Origin: an uncultured Oscillospiraceae bacterium
GTDB taxonomy: Bacteria; Bacillota; Clostridia; Oscillospirales; Oscillospiraceae
Assembly (NCBI GenBank): GCA_900763965.1
Contig: CAAFMG010000078.1
Coordinates: 1 to 21,558 of the forward strand
Reading direction: 5' to 3'
DNA: 21,558 nt
This document shows, piece after piece, positions 1-7,507 of this stretch (its first letter is position 1; each line of letters opens with the position of its first letter). The position numbers were made by a program, and so were the translations under genes. Below the pieces are notes generated by a model. The model ran no database searches. It was not told the origin of the DNA and was given only the letters and a program-made list of their open reading frames with translations.

Positions 1-824
1 ATCCGTCTGTGCTGGAGCTTGCCATGCCGCTGGAGGATATGCCGCCCCAGTTTTCCAAAGACGCCCAAGGGTATGGTGCCTTTTGCCGTGCTATTCTGGA
101 TGGGCTGAAGGCGGTTTTGCCTGCGGTTCGCTTTAGCTTTGCGGCATTTGCTTTGCTGGGGGATGGGGGCCTACGGGAACTGTCAGAGACCATGCAGACG
201 GCGAAGAATCTGGGGTGGTATGTGCTGCTGGATGCTCCGGAAATCGCCGGTCCTATGATGGCGGAAATAACCGCAGCTGCCTTACTGGGAAAAGAAAGCA
301 AGTATCCCTGTGACGGCCTGGTAATCTCCGGCTATTCCGGAAGTGACCTCATTAAGCCCTTTCTGCCCTATTGCCGGAAGGAGAAAAAGGATCTGTTTGT
401 GATCACCCGAACGGCCAACAAATCCGCCCCGGAACTTCAGGATCTGCTGACAGGCTCCCGGCTGGTTCACATGGTGGCCGCTGACCATGTGAACCGCTAC
501 GGCATGGATCTGGAAGGGAAGTGCGGATATACCCAGGTGGGGATCCTGGCCTCTGCCAGCTCTGGGGAGAGCCTGCGTGCTTTGCGGGCCAAGTACCCGA
601 AGCTGTTTATTTTGATGGATGGCTTTGATTACCCCAATGCCAATGCCAAAAACTGTTCCTATGGATTCGATCAGCTGGGGCATGGAGCCGCTGCCTGCGG
701 CGCAGCAGCCATTACCTGCGCCTGGAAGCAGGCGCAGTCCGATGGAAGCGATTGGCTGAGCCATAGCCAGGCTGCGGCAGAGCGGATGAAGAAAAAACTG
801 ACTCGATATGTGACGATTCTGTGA
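1..824 (+). CDS. PyrF-like protein (degenerate OMP decarboxylase fold), 5' end outside window
   Basis: The reading frame is open to the left edge (first whole codon at base 3), so the N-terminus is missing. A GTG at base 9 could be read as a start, but the family normally has about 20 to 30 more residues before this point. Counting from that GTG, the protein follows the type 2 orotidine-5'-phosphate decarboxylase layout: a stretch around residues 22-50 that aligns with the family's KPQ-AFF strand, a central barrel strand at 70-76, a VISGYSGSDLIKPFL segment, and an FVITRTANKSAPELQ segment matching the family's FVLVRTSN..ELQ. The DAKRGD-type catalytic motif reads DAPEIA (residues 75-80), so the catalytic Lys and second Asp are gone, and the phosphate-binding PGxGAQGG segment near residues 202-212 is not conserved. 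The fold call is fairly secure. Decarboxylase activity is unlikely, and the actual role is unknown. Confidence 0.7.
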   Translation, partial: PSVLELAMPLEDMPPQFSKDAQGYGAFCRAILDGLKAVLPAVRFSFAAFALLGDGGLRELSETMQTAKNLGWYVLLDAPEIAGPMMAEITAAALLGKESKYPCDGLVISGYSGSDLIKPFLPYCRKEKKDLFVITRTANKSAPELQDLLTGSRLVHMVAADHVNRYGMDLEGKCGYTQVGILASASSGESLRALRAKYPKLFILMDGFDYPNANAKNCSYGFDQLGHGAAACGAAAITCAWKQAQSDGSDWLSHSQAAAERMKKKLTRYVTIL

Positions 825-833
825 TCTTATGTA

Positions 834-855
834 GATCGGGGCATTTGCCCCGGTC
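834..855. terminator. Hairpin between convergent genes, possible bidirectional terminator
   Basis: A 10-bp stem (GATCGGGGCA pairing with TGCCCCGGTC, one G-T pair) lies between the stop codons of the PyrF-like gene and the convergent lipoprotein gene. There is no clear T-run on either side, so it is a weak or factor-assisted terminator at best. Confidence 0.5.
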
Positions 856-857
856 TG

Positions 858-1172
858 TCAGCCGGTGATACTGCCGGTAATGCCGTTGCCGCTGCCGATT
901 CTGCCGCTGCGGCCCTGGATATCACTATCCTGGCTTTGGTCTGTGCCGATAGTGCTGTCCGTGGAGATGGGGCCGTTGCCATCTTGAATGGTGGGGTAAG
1001 AAGCGGTTTCTGTTGTTGCGGTGGTGGTTGAAGAAGTTGCTGGGGCCGTTTCGACAGTGGGAAGGGTAGTCGGCAGGGTCGTTGCCATGGGCTTGGAATT
1101 CCGACAACCGCAGCCTGTCAATGCAAAGAGGGTAAGGACCAGCATTGCGGCGAGAACACTTATTCTTTTCAT
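858..1172 (-). CDS. Small Thr/Ser-rich lipoprotein of unknown function
   Basis: This 104-residue protein starts with Lys/Arg, a hydrophobic stretch (about residues 4-18) and a lipobox ending FALTGC. It should therefore be exported, lipid-modified on that Cys (residue 21) and anchored on the outer face of the membrane. The rest is low-complexity, with Thr/Pro/Ser repeats such as TTLPTTLPT at 32-40, then a Gly/Ser/Asp-rich tail, and no recognisable domain. A GGAGG ribosome binding site 7 bases upstream (1180-1184) supports the ATG start. It diverges from the LCP gene and converges with the PyrF-like gene. The tail looks like a disordered linker with nothing attached, so it could be a tiny surface protein or the remnant of a larger lipoprotein. 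I do not recognise the family. Confidence 0.65.
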   Translation of the reverse strand: MKRISVLAAMLVLTLFALTGCGCRNSKPMATTLPTTLPTVETAPATSSTTTATTETASYPTIQDGNGPISTDSTIGTDQSQDSDIQGRSGRIGSGNGITGSITG

Positions 1173-1276
1173 TTGATAACCTCCATAAAAATCTGGTTTC
1201 GCATTTATTATTTCCAGCTTGCCGGAGTTTAGACAGGGAGATTCAAAAACATTTTGGAGGTTTCAAAAATATTCAC

Positions 1277-1305
1277 TTGTATTATGTCTCTGGTTGTGGT
1301 ATAGT
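1277..1305 (+). promoter_or_regulatory. Sigma-A-type promoter of the LCP gene
   Basis: The -35 is TTGTAT (1277-1282), followed by a 17-base spacer and -10 TATAGT (1300-1305) preceded by TGG, giving an extended -10. It lies about 40 bases ahead of the LCP start codon. Confidence 0.75.
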
Positions 1306-1345
1306 TTCCTTGTTTCATGTGAATTGCGTTCTCAGGAGGTTTATT

Positions 1346-2491
1346 ATGAGTAAAGGCGGAAAATACTTAGCAGAAAAGACTCCAAAGGCAAAAAAAGGGA
1401 AGAATAAGGTTCTTTTGGGTATTTTGATTGCTATTCTTGTGATCATTCTGGCTGCTGTAGGTTTTTTGGTATGGTACTATAATTACATGCTGGGTTTGAT
1501 CACCCGGCCGAGTGATGTTGTGAAAAATCCATCCACCGAGGCAACCGTTTCTCAGGTAGACTCAACAGCGGAAATGCCGGAGATCCCTACTGTGGAGGAA
1601 TCAACCAGCCCTGAGGATACCTGGCCAGTGATCGTCCCGGATAAGAACATCACCAATATCATTCTCGTGGGTCAGGCAGGTCGTGAAGGCGAGGAGTCTT
1701 TGATTGCCGATACCATGATCCTGTGTTCCATCAACCGGGAAACCAAGACCCTGACCATGACCTCGATCATGCGTGACCTGCGCTTGGTTTGGCCGGAATA
1801 TGTGGATGTCAATGGTAAGAAACATACCGGCAATAACCGTGTCAATATGGCTTACAACATGGGCTACAGATGGGCTGGAAATAACTCCAAGGGCGGCATG
1901 GATATGATGAAGAACATCATTGAGTACAACTTTGGTGTCCCTGTTGACTACGCTATTGAGGTCAGCTTTGATATGGTCATTGATCTGGTGGATATGCTGG
2001 GCGGTGTTACCGTTGAGATCAGCCAGGAAGAGTATGATTACTTGGATAAGAACTATCAGTGGCTGGAAGAAGGCGGTGTCAAGGTTGGCACTGCTACCAT
2101 CGACGGCTACCACGCCCTGTGTTACGCCCGTATGCGTAAGGTCGGTAACGGCGATTTTGAGCGCACCGAACGTCAGCGTAAGATGATCACCAGTATCATT
2201 GACAGTGTTCGGGATATGAACATTCGGGAGATGCACAGTATGTTTGTAAAGATCCTGCCCTATGTTGTCACAGATATGACCAATAAGCAGATCACCGATC
2301 TGGCATGGGAGATGATCCCCATGCTGAAGAATCTGAATATTCAGTCTCAGCGGATTCCCTTTGACGGTACTTACAACTCTCAGCAGTTTGATATCGGCGG
2401 ACAGCTGGACTATCAGCTGGTGTGTAATACCAAGACCAACGGAGAGATGCTTCGTAAGTCTATTGGCATGGAAGAAGCTGCTGAAAATTAA
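1346..2491 (+). CDS. LytR-CpsA-Psr (LCP) family wall-polymer ligase
   Basis: LCP proteins transfer undecaprenyl-phosphate-linked anionic glycopolymers onto peptidoglycan at the outer membrane surface of Gram-positive cells. The 381-residue protein has a Lys-rich cytoplasmic tail, one membrane segment (about 21-44), a Thr/Glu-rich linker (55-100), and an LCP domain from about 101 to 330. Family hallmarks are visible: NIILVGQ, a DTM Asp at 122, the SIMRDLRL arginines near 143 and 146, the GGVTVEI strand, and ARMRK...GDFERTERQR with its conserved arginines. I chose the ATG with AGGAGGT 5 bases upstream (1334-1340). The frame is open a further 67 codons upstream, but that stretch contains the promoter and reads as non-coding. 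The gene is monocistronic, flanked by a divergent lipoprotein gene and convergent asnA. Confidence 0.93.
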   Translation: MSKGGKYLAEKTPKAKKGKNKVLLGILIAILVIILAAVGFLVWYYNYMLGLITRPSDVVKNPSTEATVSQVDSTAEMPEIPTVEESTSPEDTWPVIVPDKNITNIILVGQAGREGEESLIADTMILCSINRETKTLTMTSIMRDLRLVWPEYVDVNGKKHTGNNRVNMAYNMGYRWAGNNSKGGMDMMKNIIEYNFGVPVDYAIEVSFDMVIDLVDMLGGVTVEISQEEYDYLDKNYQWLEEGGVKVGTATIDGYHALCYARMRKVGNGDFERTERQRKMITSIIDSVRDMNIREMHSMFVKILPYVVTDMTNKQITDLAWEMIPMLKNLNIQSQRIPFDGTYNSQQFDIGGQLDYQLVCNTKTNGEMLRKSIGMEEAAEN

Positions 2492-2513
2492 AAGAATTCC
2501 AAATGAAAATCCG

Positions 2514-2533
2514 TCTGCCGCAGCTGTGGCAGA
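2514..2533. terminator. Hairpin between LCP gene and asnA
   Basis: TCTGCC pairs with GGCAGA around a short, partly paired loop, between the convergent stop codons. On the plus strand a T5 run (2544-2548) starts 10 bases past the stem, later than usual, so terminator strength is uncertain. Confidence 0.45.
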
Positions 2534-2604
2534 GGGATAAATGTTTTTAACTGCAATCTTATTTTTGCATAACTTCATAGAAGCGACGGAATCAAAGGGA
2601 GCGT

Positions 2605-3615
2605 TTACAGCAGGCGAATTCCGGCTTTCTCGCAGGTGCGCAGGGTATCCGGATCCCAGACACTGGCCTGTACTTCGCCAATGTGGCAGCAGCCCATCAT
2701 CAGCATGCACAGACGGCTTTGACCGATACCACCACCAATGGTTAAGGGCAGTTCATTGCGCAGAAGCATCTGATGGAAAGGAAGCTGTCGGCGGTCATCG
2801 CACCCGGCCTCTGTCAGCTGGCGATCCAAAGAAGATGCATCTACACGAATACCCATGGAGGAAATCTCCAGTGCCCGGTTCAGAACTTCGTCCCAGAAGA
2901 AAATGTCACAGTTCAGATTCCAGTCATCGTAGTCGGGGGCACGGCCGTCGTGCGGCTTTCCGGAATGCAGCTTACGGCCAATCTGCATGATGCATGCAGT
3001 GTGATGATCCTTTACATAGGCTTTTTCACGCTCTGAGCCTGTTTTCAAGTCGGGATAGAGATCTTCCAGTTCCTGAGAGGTAATAAAGGAAACATCACGG
3101 TTCAGCTGGATACGTAGCTGGGGAAAGCGGACATGGAGCCGGTCATTGGTGTCGCAGATGGCCCGGACGATGGCACGGACAATGAGTTCCAAGTATTCCA
3201 GATTGCGATTTTCCTGGGTTATGACCTTTTCCCAGTCCCACTGATCCACATAGATGGAGTGAACATTATCCAAGGCTTCATCCCGGCGTATGGCGTTCAT
3301 ATCTGTGTACAGTCCATTGCCGATGGTAAAATTATAGCGCTTCAGAGCCAGACGTTTCCATTTAGCCAAAGAGTGGACGACCTGTGCATCGGTACCGACT
3401 GCGGGAATATCGAAGGCTACAGGACGTTCGAAACCATTCAGGTTGTCGTTCAGACCGGAATTCTCCATAACAAACAGGGGAGCAGACACGCGCTTCAGAT
3501 TCAGCGCTTTGGAGAATTCCTCCTGGAAAGTTTCCTTGATGTAAGCAATTGCTCTTTGGGTGTCATAGGCATCCAAAATTGGAGCATAGTTTTCAGGGAT
3601 GAAAACGGTGTTCAT
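2605..3615 (-). CDS. asnA: Aspartate-ammonia ligase (asparagine synthetase A)
   Basis: AsnA makes asparagine from aspartate, ammonia and ATP through an aspartyl-AMP intermediate. It is a cytoplasmic dimer related to class II aminoacyl-tRNA synthetases. The 336-residue protein is full length for the family (about 330). It shows the class II motif 2-like IYVDQWDWEK at 121-130, SAPLFV and GLNDNLNGFERPV in the N-terminal part, and the motif 3-like GGGIGQSR at 294-301. The ATG is preceded by AAAGGG at a 9-base distance. A promoter lies close upstream and leaves a leader of only some 30 bases. There is therefore no room for a T-box element, which often controls amino-acid genes in this group. The gene stands alone on the minus strand. 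Confidence 0.96.
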   Translation of the reverse strand: MNTVFIPENYAPILDAYDTQRAIAYIKETFQEEFSKALNLKRVSAPLFVMENSGLNDNLNGFERPVAFDIPAVGTDAQVVHSLAKWKRLALKRYNFTIGNGLYTDMNAIRRDEALDNVHSIYVDQWDWEKVITQENRNLEYLELIVRAIVRAICDTNDRLHVRFPQLRIQLNRDVSFITSQELEDLYPDLKTGSEREKAYVKDHHTACIMQIGRKLHSGKPHDGRAPDYDDWNLNCDIFFWDEVLNRALEISSMGIRVDASSLDRQLTEAGCDDRRQLPFHQMLLRNELPLTIGGGIGQSRLCMLMMGCCHIGEVQASVWDPDTLRTCEKAGIRLL

Positions 3616-3649
3616 AAGATCATACCCTTTCCTAAATAGTACAGGTATT

Positions 3650-3677
3650 ATTTTATACTGTATTCTTACAAAATCAA
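3650..3677 (-). promoter_or_regulatory. Sigma-A-type promoter of asnA
   Basis: Read on the minus strand: -35 TTGATT (3672-3677), 16-base spacer, -10 TAAAAT (3650-3655). It is about 35 bases upstream of the asnA start. Confidence 0.65.
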
Positions 3678-3756
3678 GTGGTGCGTGAATTTTTTGTCAA
3701 ACAAACAAAAACCTCCCACTATCGGCGGCTTGCTTCGTCATTTTGTACTTTTCTAC

Positions 3757-3785
3757 TTGACAAAACTGCTGATTTGTTGCAGAAT
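3757..3785 (+). promoter_or_regulatory. Promoter of the VanX-like lipoprotein gene
   Basis: A perfect -35 TTGACA (3757-3762), a 17-base spacer and a weaker -10 CAGAAT (3780-3785), followed by a GGAGGG ribosome binding site at 3808-3813. Confidence 0.6.
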
Positions 3786-3819
3786 GAACAAGAATGCCCC
3801 ATAGGACGGAGGGTGAATC

Positions 3820-4737
3820 ATGCGAAGAATATTGGGCGCTGTGCTGGCAGGACTGCTGCTGTGCAGCTGTGCGGCCCGGAAGGAGCAGCCTGTGCAGACA
3901 GAGCAGAATACTGAAACCTTGACAGAAGCTACGATAGCTTCCCGTTCCGAGGAAATGACAGAACCGGAACAGGAAGCATATTTTGCGCATTCCATGCTGC
4001 TGGAGCCTAAGGATACAGACTTTGTGCGGATCCGGGACTATATTCCTGATGTGATCGTCGAATTAAAATATGCCGGTCAGGATAATTTCACAGGACAGAC
4101 GATCTACGAATTTGAGGATGTCTTTCTGCGCTATGGCAGTGTAATGAAGCTGCGCGAAGTTTGCCGGGAGCTCCGGGAGATGGGTTATCGGCTAAAGATT
4201 TGGGATGGTTTTCGTCCGGTGGGTGCACAGTTTCGGCTGTGGGAAGTATGTCCGGATCCCAACTTTGTAGCAAACCCCAATGTGGGGTTCAGTAATCACA
4301 GCCGGGGCAATGCGCTGGATATTACCTTAGTGGGTGCTGCCGACGCAGAACTGGTGATGCCCTCTGGTTTTGATGACTTTTCTGCCCGGGCAGACCGGGA
4401 TTATTCGGACTGTGCTCCGGAAGCAGCAGACAATGCCAGACTTTTGGAATCCGTCATGGAAAAGCATGGCTTTTCCGGCTATTGGGGAGAGTGGTGGCAT
4501 TACGCCGATACCCAAAAATACGAGGTGGAAACCTGCTTTGACCCGGCGCGGATATCCCCACAACGCCTTACAGCAAGTATGCCGCTTTATACAATGCCCT
4601 CCCGGGAAGCAGGCGAGATCCTGACGATACCGGAAGGTGCTCAGGTATGGCTTTTGGGCTATGACGGCGTTTTTGCGCTGGTGGACTATTGGGGCTACCG
4701 TGGGTATCTTCCGACAGAAGCATTTCAATTGTCATAA
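3820..4737 (+). CDS. VanX/DdpX-type D-Ala-D-Ala dipeptidase lipoprotein with C-terminal SH3-like domain
   Basis: M15D zinc peptidases split D-alanyl-D-alanine. The N-terminus is a lipoprotein signal with lipobox LLCSC (Cys 17), so the enzyme sits outside the membrane, unlike cytoplasmic VanX. A Glu/Thr-rich linker leads to the catalytic domain (about 66-240). It keeps the transition-state Arg in DGFRPV (132), the zinc ligands in SNHSRGNALDITL (His 160, Asp 167), and the catalytic Glu and third zinc His in GEWWHY (Glu 224, His 227). Residues 255-302 look like a bacterial SH3 domain, often a wall-binding module. No vanHA, vanRS or ligase genes are nearby, so scavenging of wall-derived dipeptide is more likely than glycopeptide resistance. 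The start is supported by GGAGGG 6 bases upstream. Fold and active site are confident; the physiological role is inferred. Confidence 0.88.
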   Translation: MRRILGAVLAGLLLCSCAARKEQPVQTEQNTETLTEATIASRSEEMTEPEQEAYFAHSMLLEPKDTDFVRIRDYIPDVIVELKYAGQDNFTGQTIYEFEDVFLRYGSVMKLREVCRELREMGYRLKIWDGFRPVGAQFRLWEVCPDPNFVANPNVGFSNHSRGNALDITLVGAADAELVMPSGFDDFSARADRDYSDCAPEAADNARLLESVMEKHGFSGYWGEWWHYADTQKYEVETCFDPARISPQRLTASMPLYTMPSREAGEILTIPEGAQVWLLGYDGVFALVDYWGYRGYLPTEAFQLS

Positions 4738-4815
4738 GCGGAGCGATTCTGGTGAATGACTTTCGATTTTGTGTAATCGCAGAATTTAGAATAAGGTATA
4801 GTAATAGAGGGTTTT

Positions 4816-6213
4816 ATGAAAAAGAGACACGAATCTACCCTTCCATGGCACCTGGTGCCTGCGATTCTGAAACTGACCTGGCCAACCATGCTGGAACAGT
4901 TGATGCAGACGGCGGTGCAGTATATTGATGTTGCCATGGTTGGCTCCTTAGGAACCCAGGCCACTGCGGCTGTGGGTGCTACCAGCACTGTCAGCTGGCT
5001 GCTGAACAGTTCCATCTCCGCATTGGGGGTGGGTATGCTGGCCTTTGTATCCCAATCCTGCGGTTCCGGGGACCGGGAAAAGGCGGTTCGGGCATCCTCC
5101 CAAACCGTATGGCTGACACTGATCGTGGGTATCCTGTTTACAGCGCTGACACTGTCATTGAGCAGCAAAGTTCCTGTCTGGATGCAGGTGTCACCGGATA
5201 TTCAAAAGCTGGCAGGCACATACTTTTTTATTTTGTATCTGCCTATGCTGTTTCGTACAGCCTCTATTATGTTTGGCACCCTGCTTCGAGCGGTGGGAGA
5301 CACCAAAACACCCATGCGCATTGGTGCATGGATGAATGTGGTCAATATTATCCTAAATTTCCTGCTGATCTATCCCACAAAAACCTATTTTGGTATTACC
5401 GTTCCGGGAGCGGGACTGGGGGTCGTTGGTGCGGCTATTGCCAGCGCTGTGTCCTTCGTTTTTGGAGGGATCTCCATCACCGTGTCTCTTTGGAAGCATC
5501 CTTTTATTACTCCCAAGGGACAGCCGATCCGGCCGGACTGGCAGATCCTGAAGCCCTGCCTTCAGGTGGCGCTCCCCAATGCCATGCAGCGTTTTGGCAC
5601 CAGTCTGGGCTATGTGGCGTTCGCAGCTATGATCAATTCCTTGGGCGATATTTCCACGGCGGCCCATACCATTGCCAATACCGTGGAATCCGCTTTCTAC
5701 ATTCCCGGTTTCGGTATGCAGACTGCCGCAGCTACCATGGCAGGCAACGCCCTGGGAGCTCGGGATGAAAAAATGATCCGGGATCTGGGCAGGATGGTTC
5801 TGGTCATTGAAGTGGCGTTGATGGTGCTGTCCGGCGGTGCTTTGTTTGTTTTTGCTCCCAATATGATGCACCTTTTCTCTCAAGACCCGCAGGTGATCCG
5901 GCTTGGCAGTATTGTCTTGCGTATGGTTGCAGTCTCTGAACCATTTTATGGTGTGTCCATTATCATAGAAGGAATGCTGCAGGGAATGGGAAAAACCATG
6001 ATGCCCTTTGTGTGCAACATTATGGGAATGTGGGGCATCCGCATTTTTGGAACCTTTATTTGCACACAGCTGCTGTGCCTGGGTCTGATCAGTGCATGGG
6101 GTTGTATGATCGCCCATAACCTGTTCCTGTTTGCGATGTTGGGTATTTATTACCGTTCCGGAAGATGGAATCCGCTGGCTCAGAAAAAGAGCAGAGCAAT
6201 CTGCGGAAAATAA
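4816..6213 (+). CDS. MATE family efflux transporter
   Basis: The 465-residue hydrophobic protein has the length and roughly twelve membrane segments of MATE (NorM/DinF-type) transporters, which export cationic drugs or metabolites in exchange for Na+ or H+. Family signatures include the N-terminal TWPTMLEQLMQTAVQYID with the following VAMVGSLG, the LLRAVGDTKTPM loop at the end of the first half, and the matching EGMLQGMGKTMMP loop in the second half. The start is set by GAGGG 4 bases upstream. No convincing promoter is visible in the 78 bases after the dipeptidase gene (there is a TAGAAT at 4787-4792 but no fitting -35), so it may be co-transcribed with that gene. The substrate cannot be told from sequence. 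Confidence 0.93.
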   Translation: MKKRHESTLPWHLVPAILKLTWPTMLEQLMQTAVQYIDVAMVGSLGTQATAAVGATSTVSWLLNSSISALGVGMLAFVSQSCGSGDREKAVRASSQTVWLTLIVGILFTALTLSLSSKVPVWMQVSPDIQKLAGTYFFILYLPMLFRTASIMFGTLLRAVGDTKTPMRIGAWMNVVNIILNFLLIYPTKTYFGITVPGAGLGVVGAAIASAVSFVFGGISITVSLWKHPFITPKGQPIRPDWQILKPCLQVALPNAMQRFGTSLGYVAFAAMINSLGDISTAAHTIANTVESAFYIPGFGMQTAAATMAGNALGARDEKMIRDLGRMVLVIEVALMVLSGGALFVFAPNMMHLFSQDPQVIRLGSIVLRMVAVSEPFYGVSIIIEGMLQGMGKTMMPFVCNIMGMWGIRIFGTFICTQLLCLGLISAWGCMIAHNLFLFAMLGIYYRSGRWNPLAQKKSRAICGK

Positions 6214-6225
6214 AGAAAAAAGTAC

Positions 6226-6254
6226 TTGATTTTTCTGAATCTCTATGCTAAAAT
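6226..6254 (+). promoter_or_regulatory. Strong sigma-A promoter of rplS
   Basis: -35 TTGATT (6226-6231), 17-base spacer, and extended -10 TGCTAAAAT (TAAAAT at 6249-6254). The bases after the -10 (GAATCGG) recur almost exactly at the tig promoter. Confidence 0.8.
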
Positions 6255-6283
6255 GAATCGGTCTGAAGTCAAGGTGAGTCCTC

Positions 6284-6301
6284 TGCCGGCATTGCGCGGC
6301 A
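6284..6301 (+). promoter_or_regulatory. Hairpin in the rplS leader, candidate L19 autoregulatory element
   Basis: TGCCG (6284-6288) pairs with CGGCA (6297-6301) in the roughly 70-base leader between the rplS promoter and start codon. Leaders that bind L19 and repress its own synthesis are known in Bacillota. Whether this short stem belongs to that class cannot be settled by eye. Confidence 0.35.
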
Positions 6302-6332
6302 TGAACGCCTAATATTTAAGGAGGACAAAGAT

Positions 6333-6674
6333 ATGGATTTAGTCAAGGCTCTTAACAGCCAGTACATGAAGGAAGAACTGCCCGAAGTTCACATCGGTGA
6401 CACTGTTCGCGTTCATGTCCGCATCAAGGAAGGCTCTCGTGAGCGTATCCAGGTTTTCGAAGGCACCGTCATCGCCCGTAAGCACGGCGGTATCGGCGAG
6501 ACCATCACCGTTCGTCGTATTTCCTACGGCGTTGGCTGCGAGAAGGTTTTCCCCCTGCACTCTCCCAACGTTGCTATGATCGAGACTGTCCGTCAGGGCA
6601 AGGTCCGTCGTGCAAAGCTGTACTACCTGCGCGATCGCATGGGCAAGGCAGCCAAGGTCAAGGAGAAGGTTTAA
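6333..6674 (+). CDS. rplS: 50S ribosomal protein L19
   Basis: L19 sits at the 30S-50S interface of the ribosome. The 113-residue length is normal, and the protein shows the L19 core: HIGDTVRVHVRIKEGSRERI, then QVFEGTVIARK, ETITVRRISYGVGCEKVFPL, and the basic C-terminal GKVRRAKLYYLRDRMGKAA. AAGGAGG lies 8 bases before the ATG. Every Arg codon is CGT or CGC, unlike the CGG/CGA-rich neighbours, as expected for a very highly expressed gene. It has its own promoter and terminator and so is a single-gene unit, although lepB, rbgA and rnhB follow in the order common in Bacillota. Confidence 0.98.
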   Translation: MDLVKALNSQYMKEELPEVHIGDTVRVHVRIKEGSRERIQVFEGTVIARKHGGIGETITVRRISYGVGCEKVFPLHSPNVAMIETVRQGKVRRAKLYYLRDRMGKAAKVKEKV

Positions 6675-6687
6675 TCCGAAAATTCAT

Positions 6688-6717
6688 AAAAAAAGAGGGC
6701 GTTTGCCCTCTTTTTTT
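6688..6717 (+). terminator. Intrinsic terminator of rplS
   Basis: GAGGGC (6695-6700) pairs with GCCCTC (6705-6710) around GTTT. An A-run precedes the stem and seven T's follow (6711-6717), a textbook Rho-independent terminator. Confidence 0.95.
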
Positions 6718-6808
6718 ATTCGGAAAACTGCCAAGAATGTGCAATGTTTCCTTCTCGGCCGCCAATTACGCTTTTTTTAATACGCCGATAGAATTTACAC
6801 ATTCGCTA

Positions 6809-6837
6809 TGGAAAGTTTTGGGAAGACATGATATACT
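6809..6837 (+). promoter_or_regulatory. Promoter of the lepB-rbgA-rnhB-yraN unit
   Basis: -35 TGGAAA (6809-6814), 17-base spacer, and extended -10 TGATATACT (TATACT at 6832-6837). It lies downstream of the rplS terminator and about 70 bases before lepB. Confidence 0.6.
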
Positions 6838-6907
6838 GTTTTTAAGATATTTTCGCAGTGAAAGCTGTGCCGATGCCGGTATATGCGCTGCGTAGGGAGG
6901 ATTTGCT

Positions 6908-7507
6908 GTGGCTGATCAAAAAGAAAAAAAGCAGGAGCAACCGCTGGGGTGGAAAAAGAACACGGTGTTGTATCTGCATGATCTTCTTTATATGATGATT
7001 GCAATTATGGTGCTGTTTTTACTGGTTTTCCGGGTGATCGTGGTATCCGGAAGTTCTATGTATGATACCTTGATCGATGGGGATTATTTGCTGCTTTTGA
7101 GCAATCAGCTGTACCGGAATCCGCAGCAAGGAGATATTGTTGTGGTCAGCAAAAAAGGGTTTGATGATGGAGAACCCATTATCAAGCGTGTAATCGCAAC
7201 AGAAGGTCAGACAGTGGATATTGATTTTGACAGGGGAACGGTGTTTGTGGATGGCGTTGCCTTGGACGAAGACTACACCTATACACCAACCAATCTGTCT
7301 GAGGGTGCTCAGTTTCCCCAAACAGTGCAGAAGGACTGCTATTTTGTCATGGGCGACAATCGGAATCGTTCTTTGGACAGCCGCAGTCTGGAAATCGGAC
7401 AGGTTGACCATCGGGAGATTTTGGGGAAAGCACTGTTTCTGTTCCTGCCAGGTACGGACATGGGGCGTGCAGGCCCGGATTTTGAAAGAGTGGGAGTAAT
7501 TCAATGA
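6908..7507 (+). CDS. lepB: Signal peptidase I
   Basis: This S26 membrane protease removes signal peptides from exported proteins. The 199-residue protein has a short Lys/Glu-rich cytoplasmic N-terminus, one membrane anchor (about 22-46) and an extracytoplasmic catalytic domain. The Ser/Lys dyad is visible: Ser 50 in SGSSM and Lys 93 in IIKRVIA. Box E appears as FVMGDNRNRSLDSR near residues 147-160. The start is GTG with AGGGAGG 7 bases upstream (6894-6900). The stop overlaps the rbgA start (ATGA). A single N-terminal anchor and about 200 residues is the usual Gram-positive form. Confidence 0.95.
   Translation: MADQKEKKQEQPLGWKKNTVLYLHDLLYMMIAIMVLFLLVFRVIVVSGSSMYDTLIDGDYLLLLSNQLYRNPQQGDIVVVSKKGFDDGEPIIKRVIATEGQTVDIDFDRGTVFVDGVALDEDYTYTPTNLSEGAQFPQTVQKDCYFVMGDNRNRSLDSRSLEIGQVDHREILGKALFLFLPGTDMGRAGPDFERVGVIQ

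Noticed and set aside
1145..1345. N-terminal extension of the LCP protein by 67 codons
   Set aside because: The stretch contains a clear promoter and the ribosome binding site of the downstream ATG, overlaps the divergent lipoprotein start, and does not resemble LCP N-termini.
1601..2710. Long minus-strand open frame opposite the LCP gene
   Set aside because: Antisense shadow of a well-supported gene, no recognisable domain, and it also runs into asnA.
3616..3649. T-box leader for asnA
   Set aside because: The promoter leaves a leader of only some 30 bases, far too short for a T-box.
3820..4737. Vancomycin-resistance gene cluster
   Set aside because: Only a VanX-like enzyme is present, it is exported, and no ligase, dehydrogenase or two-component genes are adjacent.
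4797..4802. TATAGT as a -10 for the MATE gene
   Set aside because: It would place the transcript start inside the ribosome binding site, and no -35 fits.
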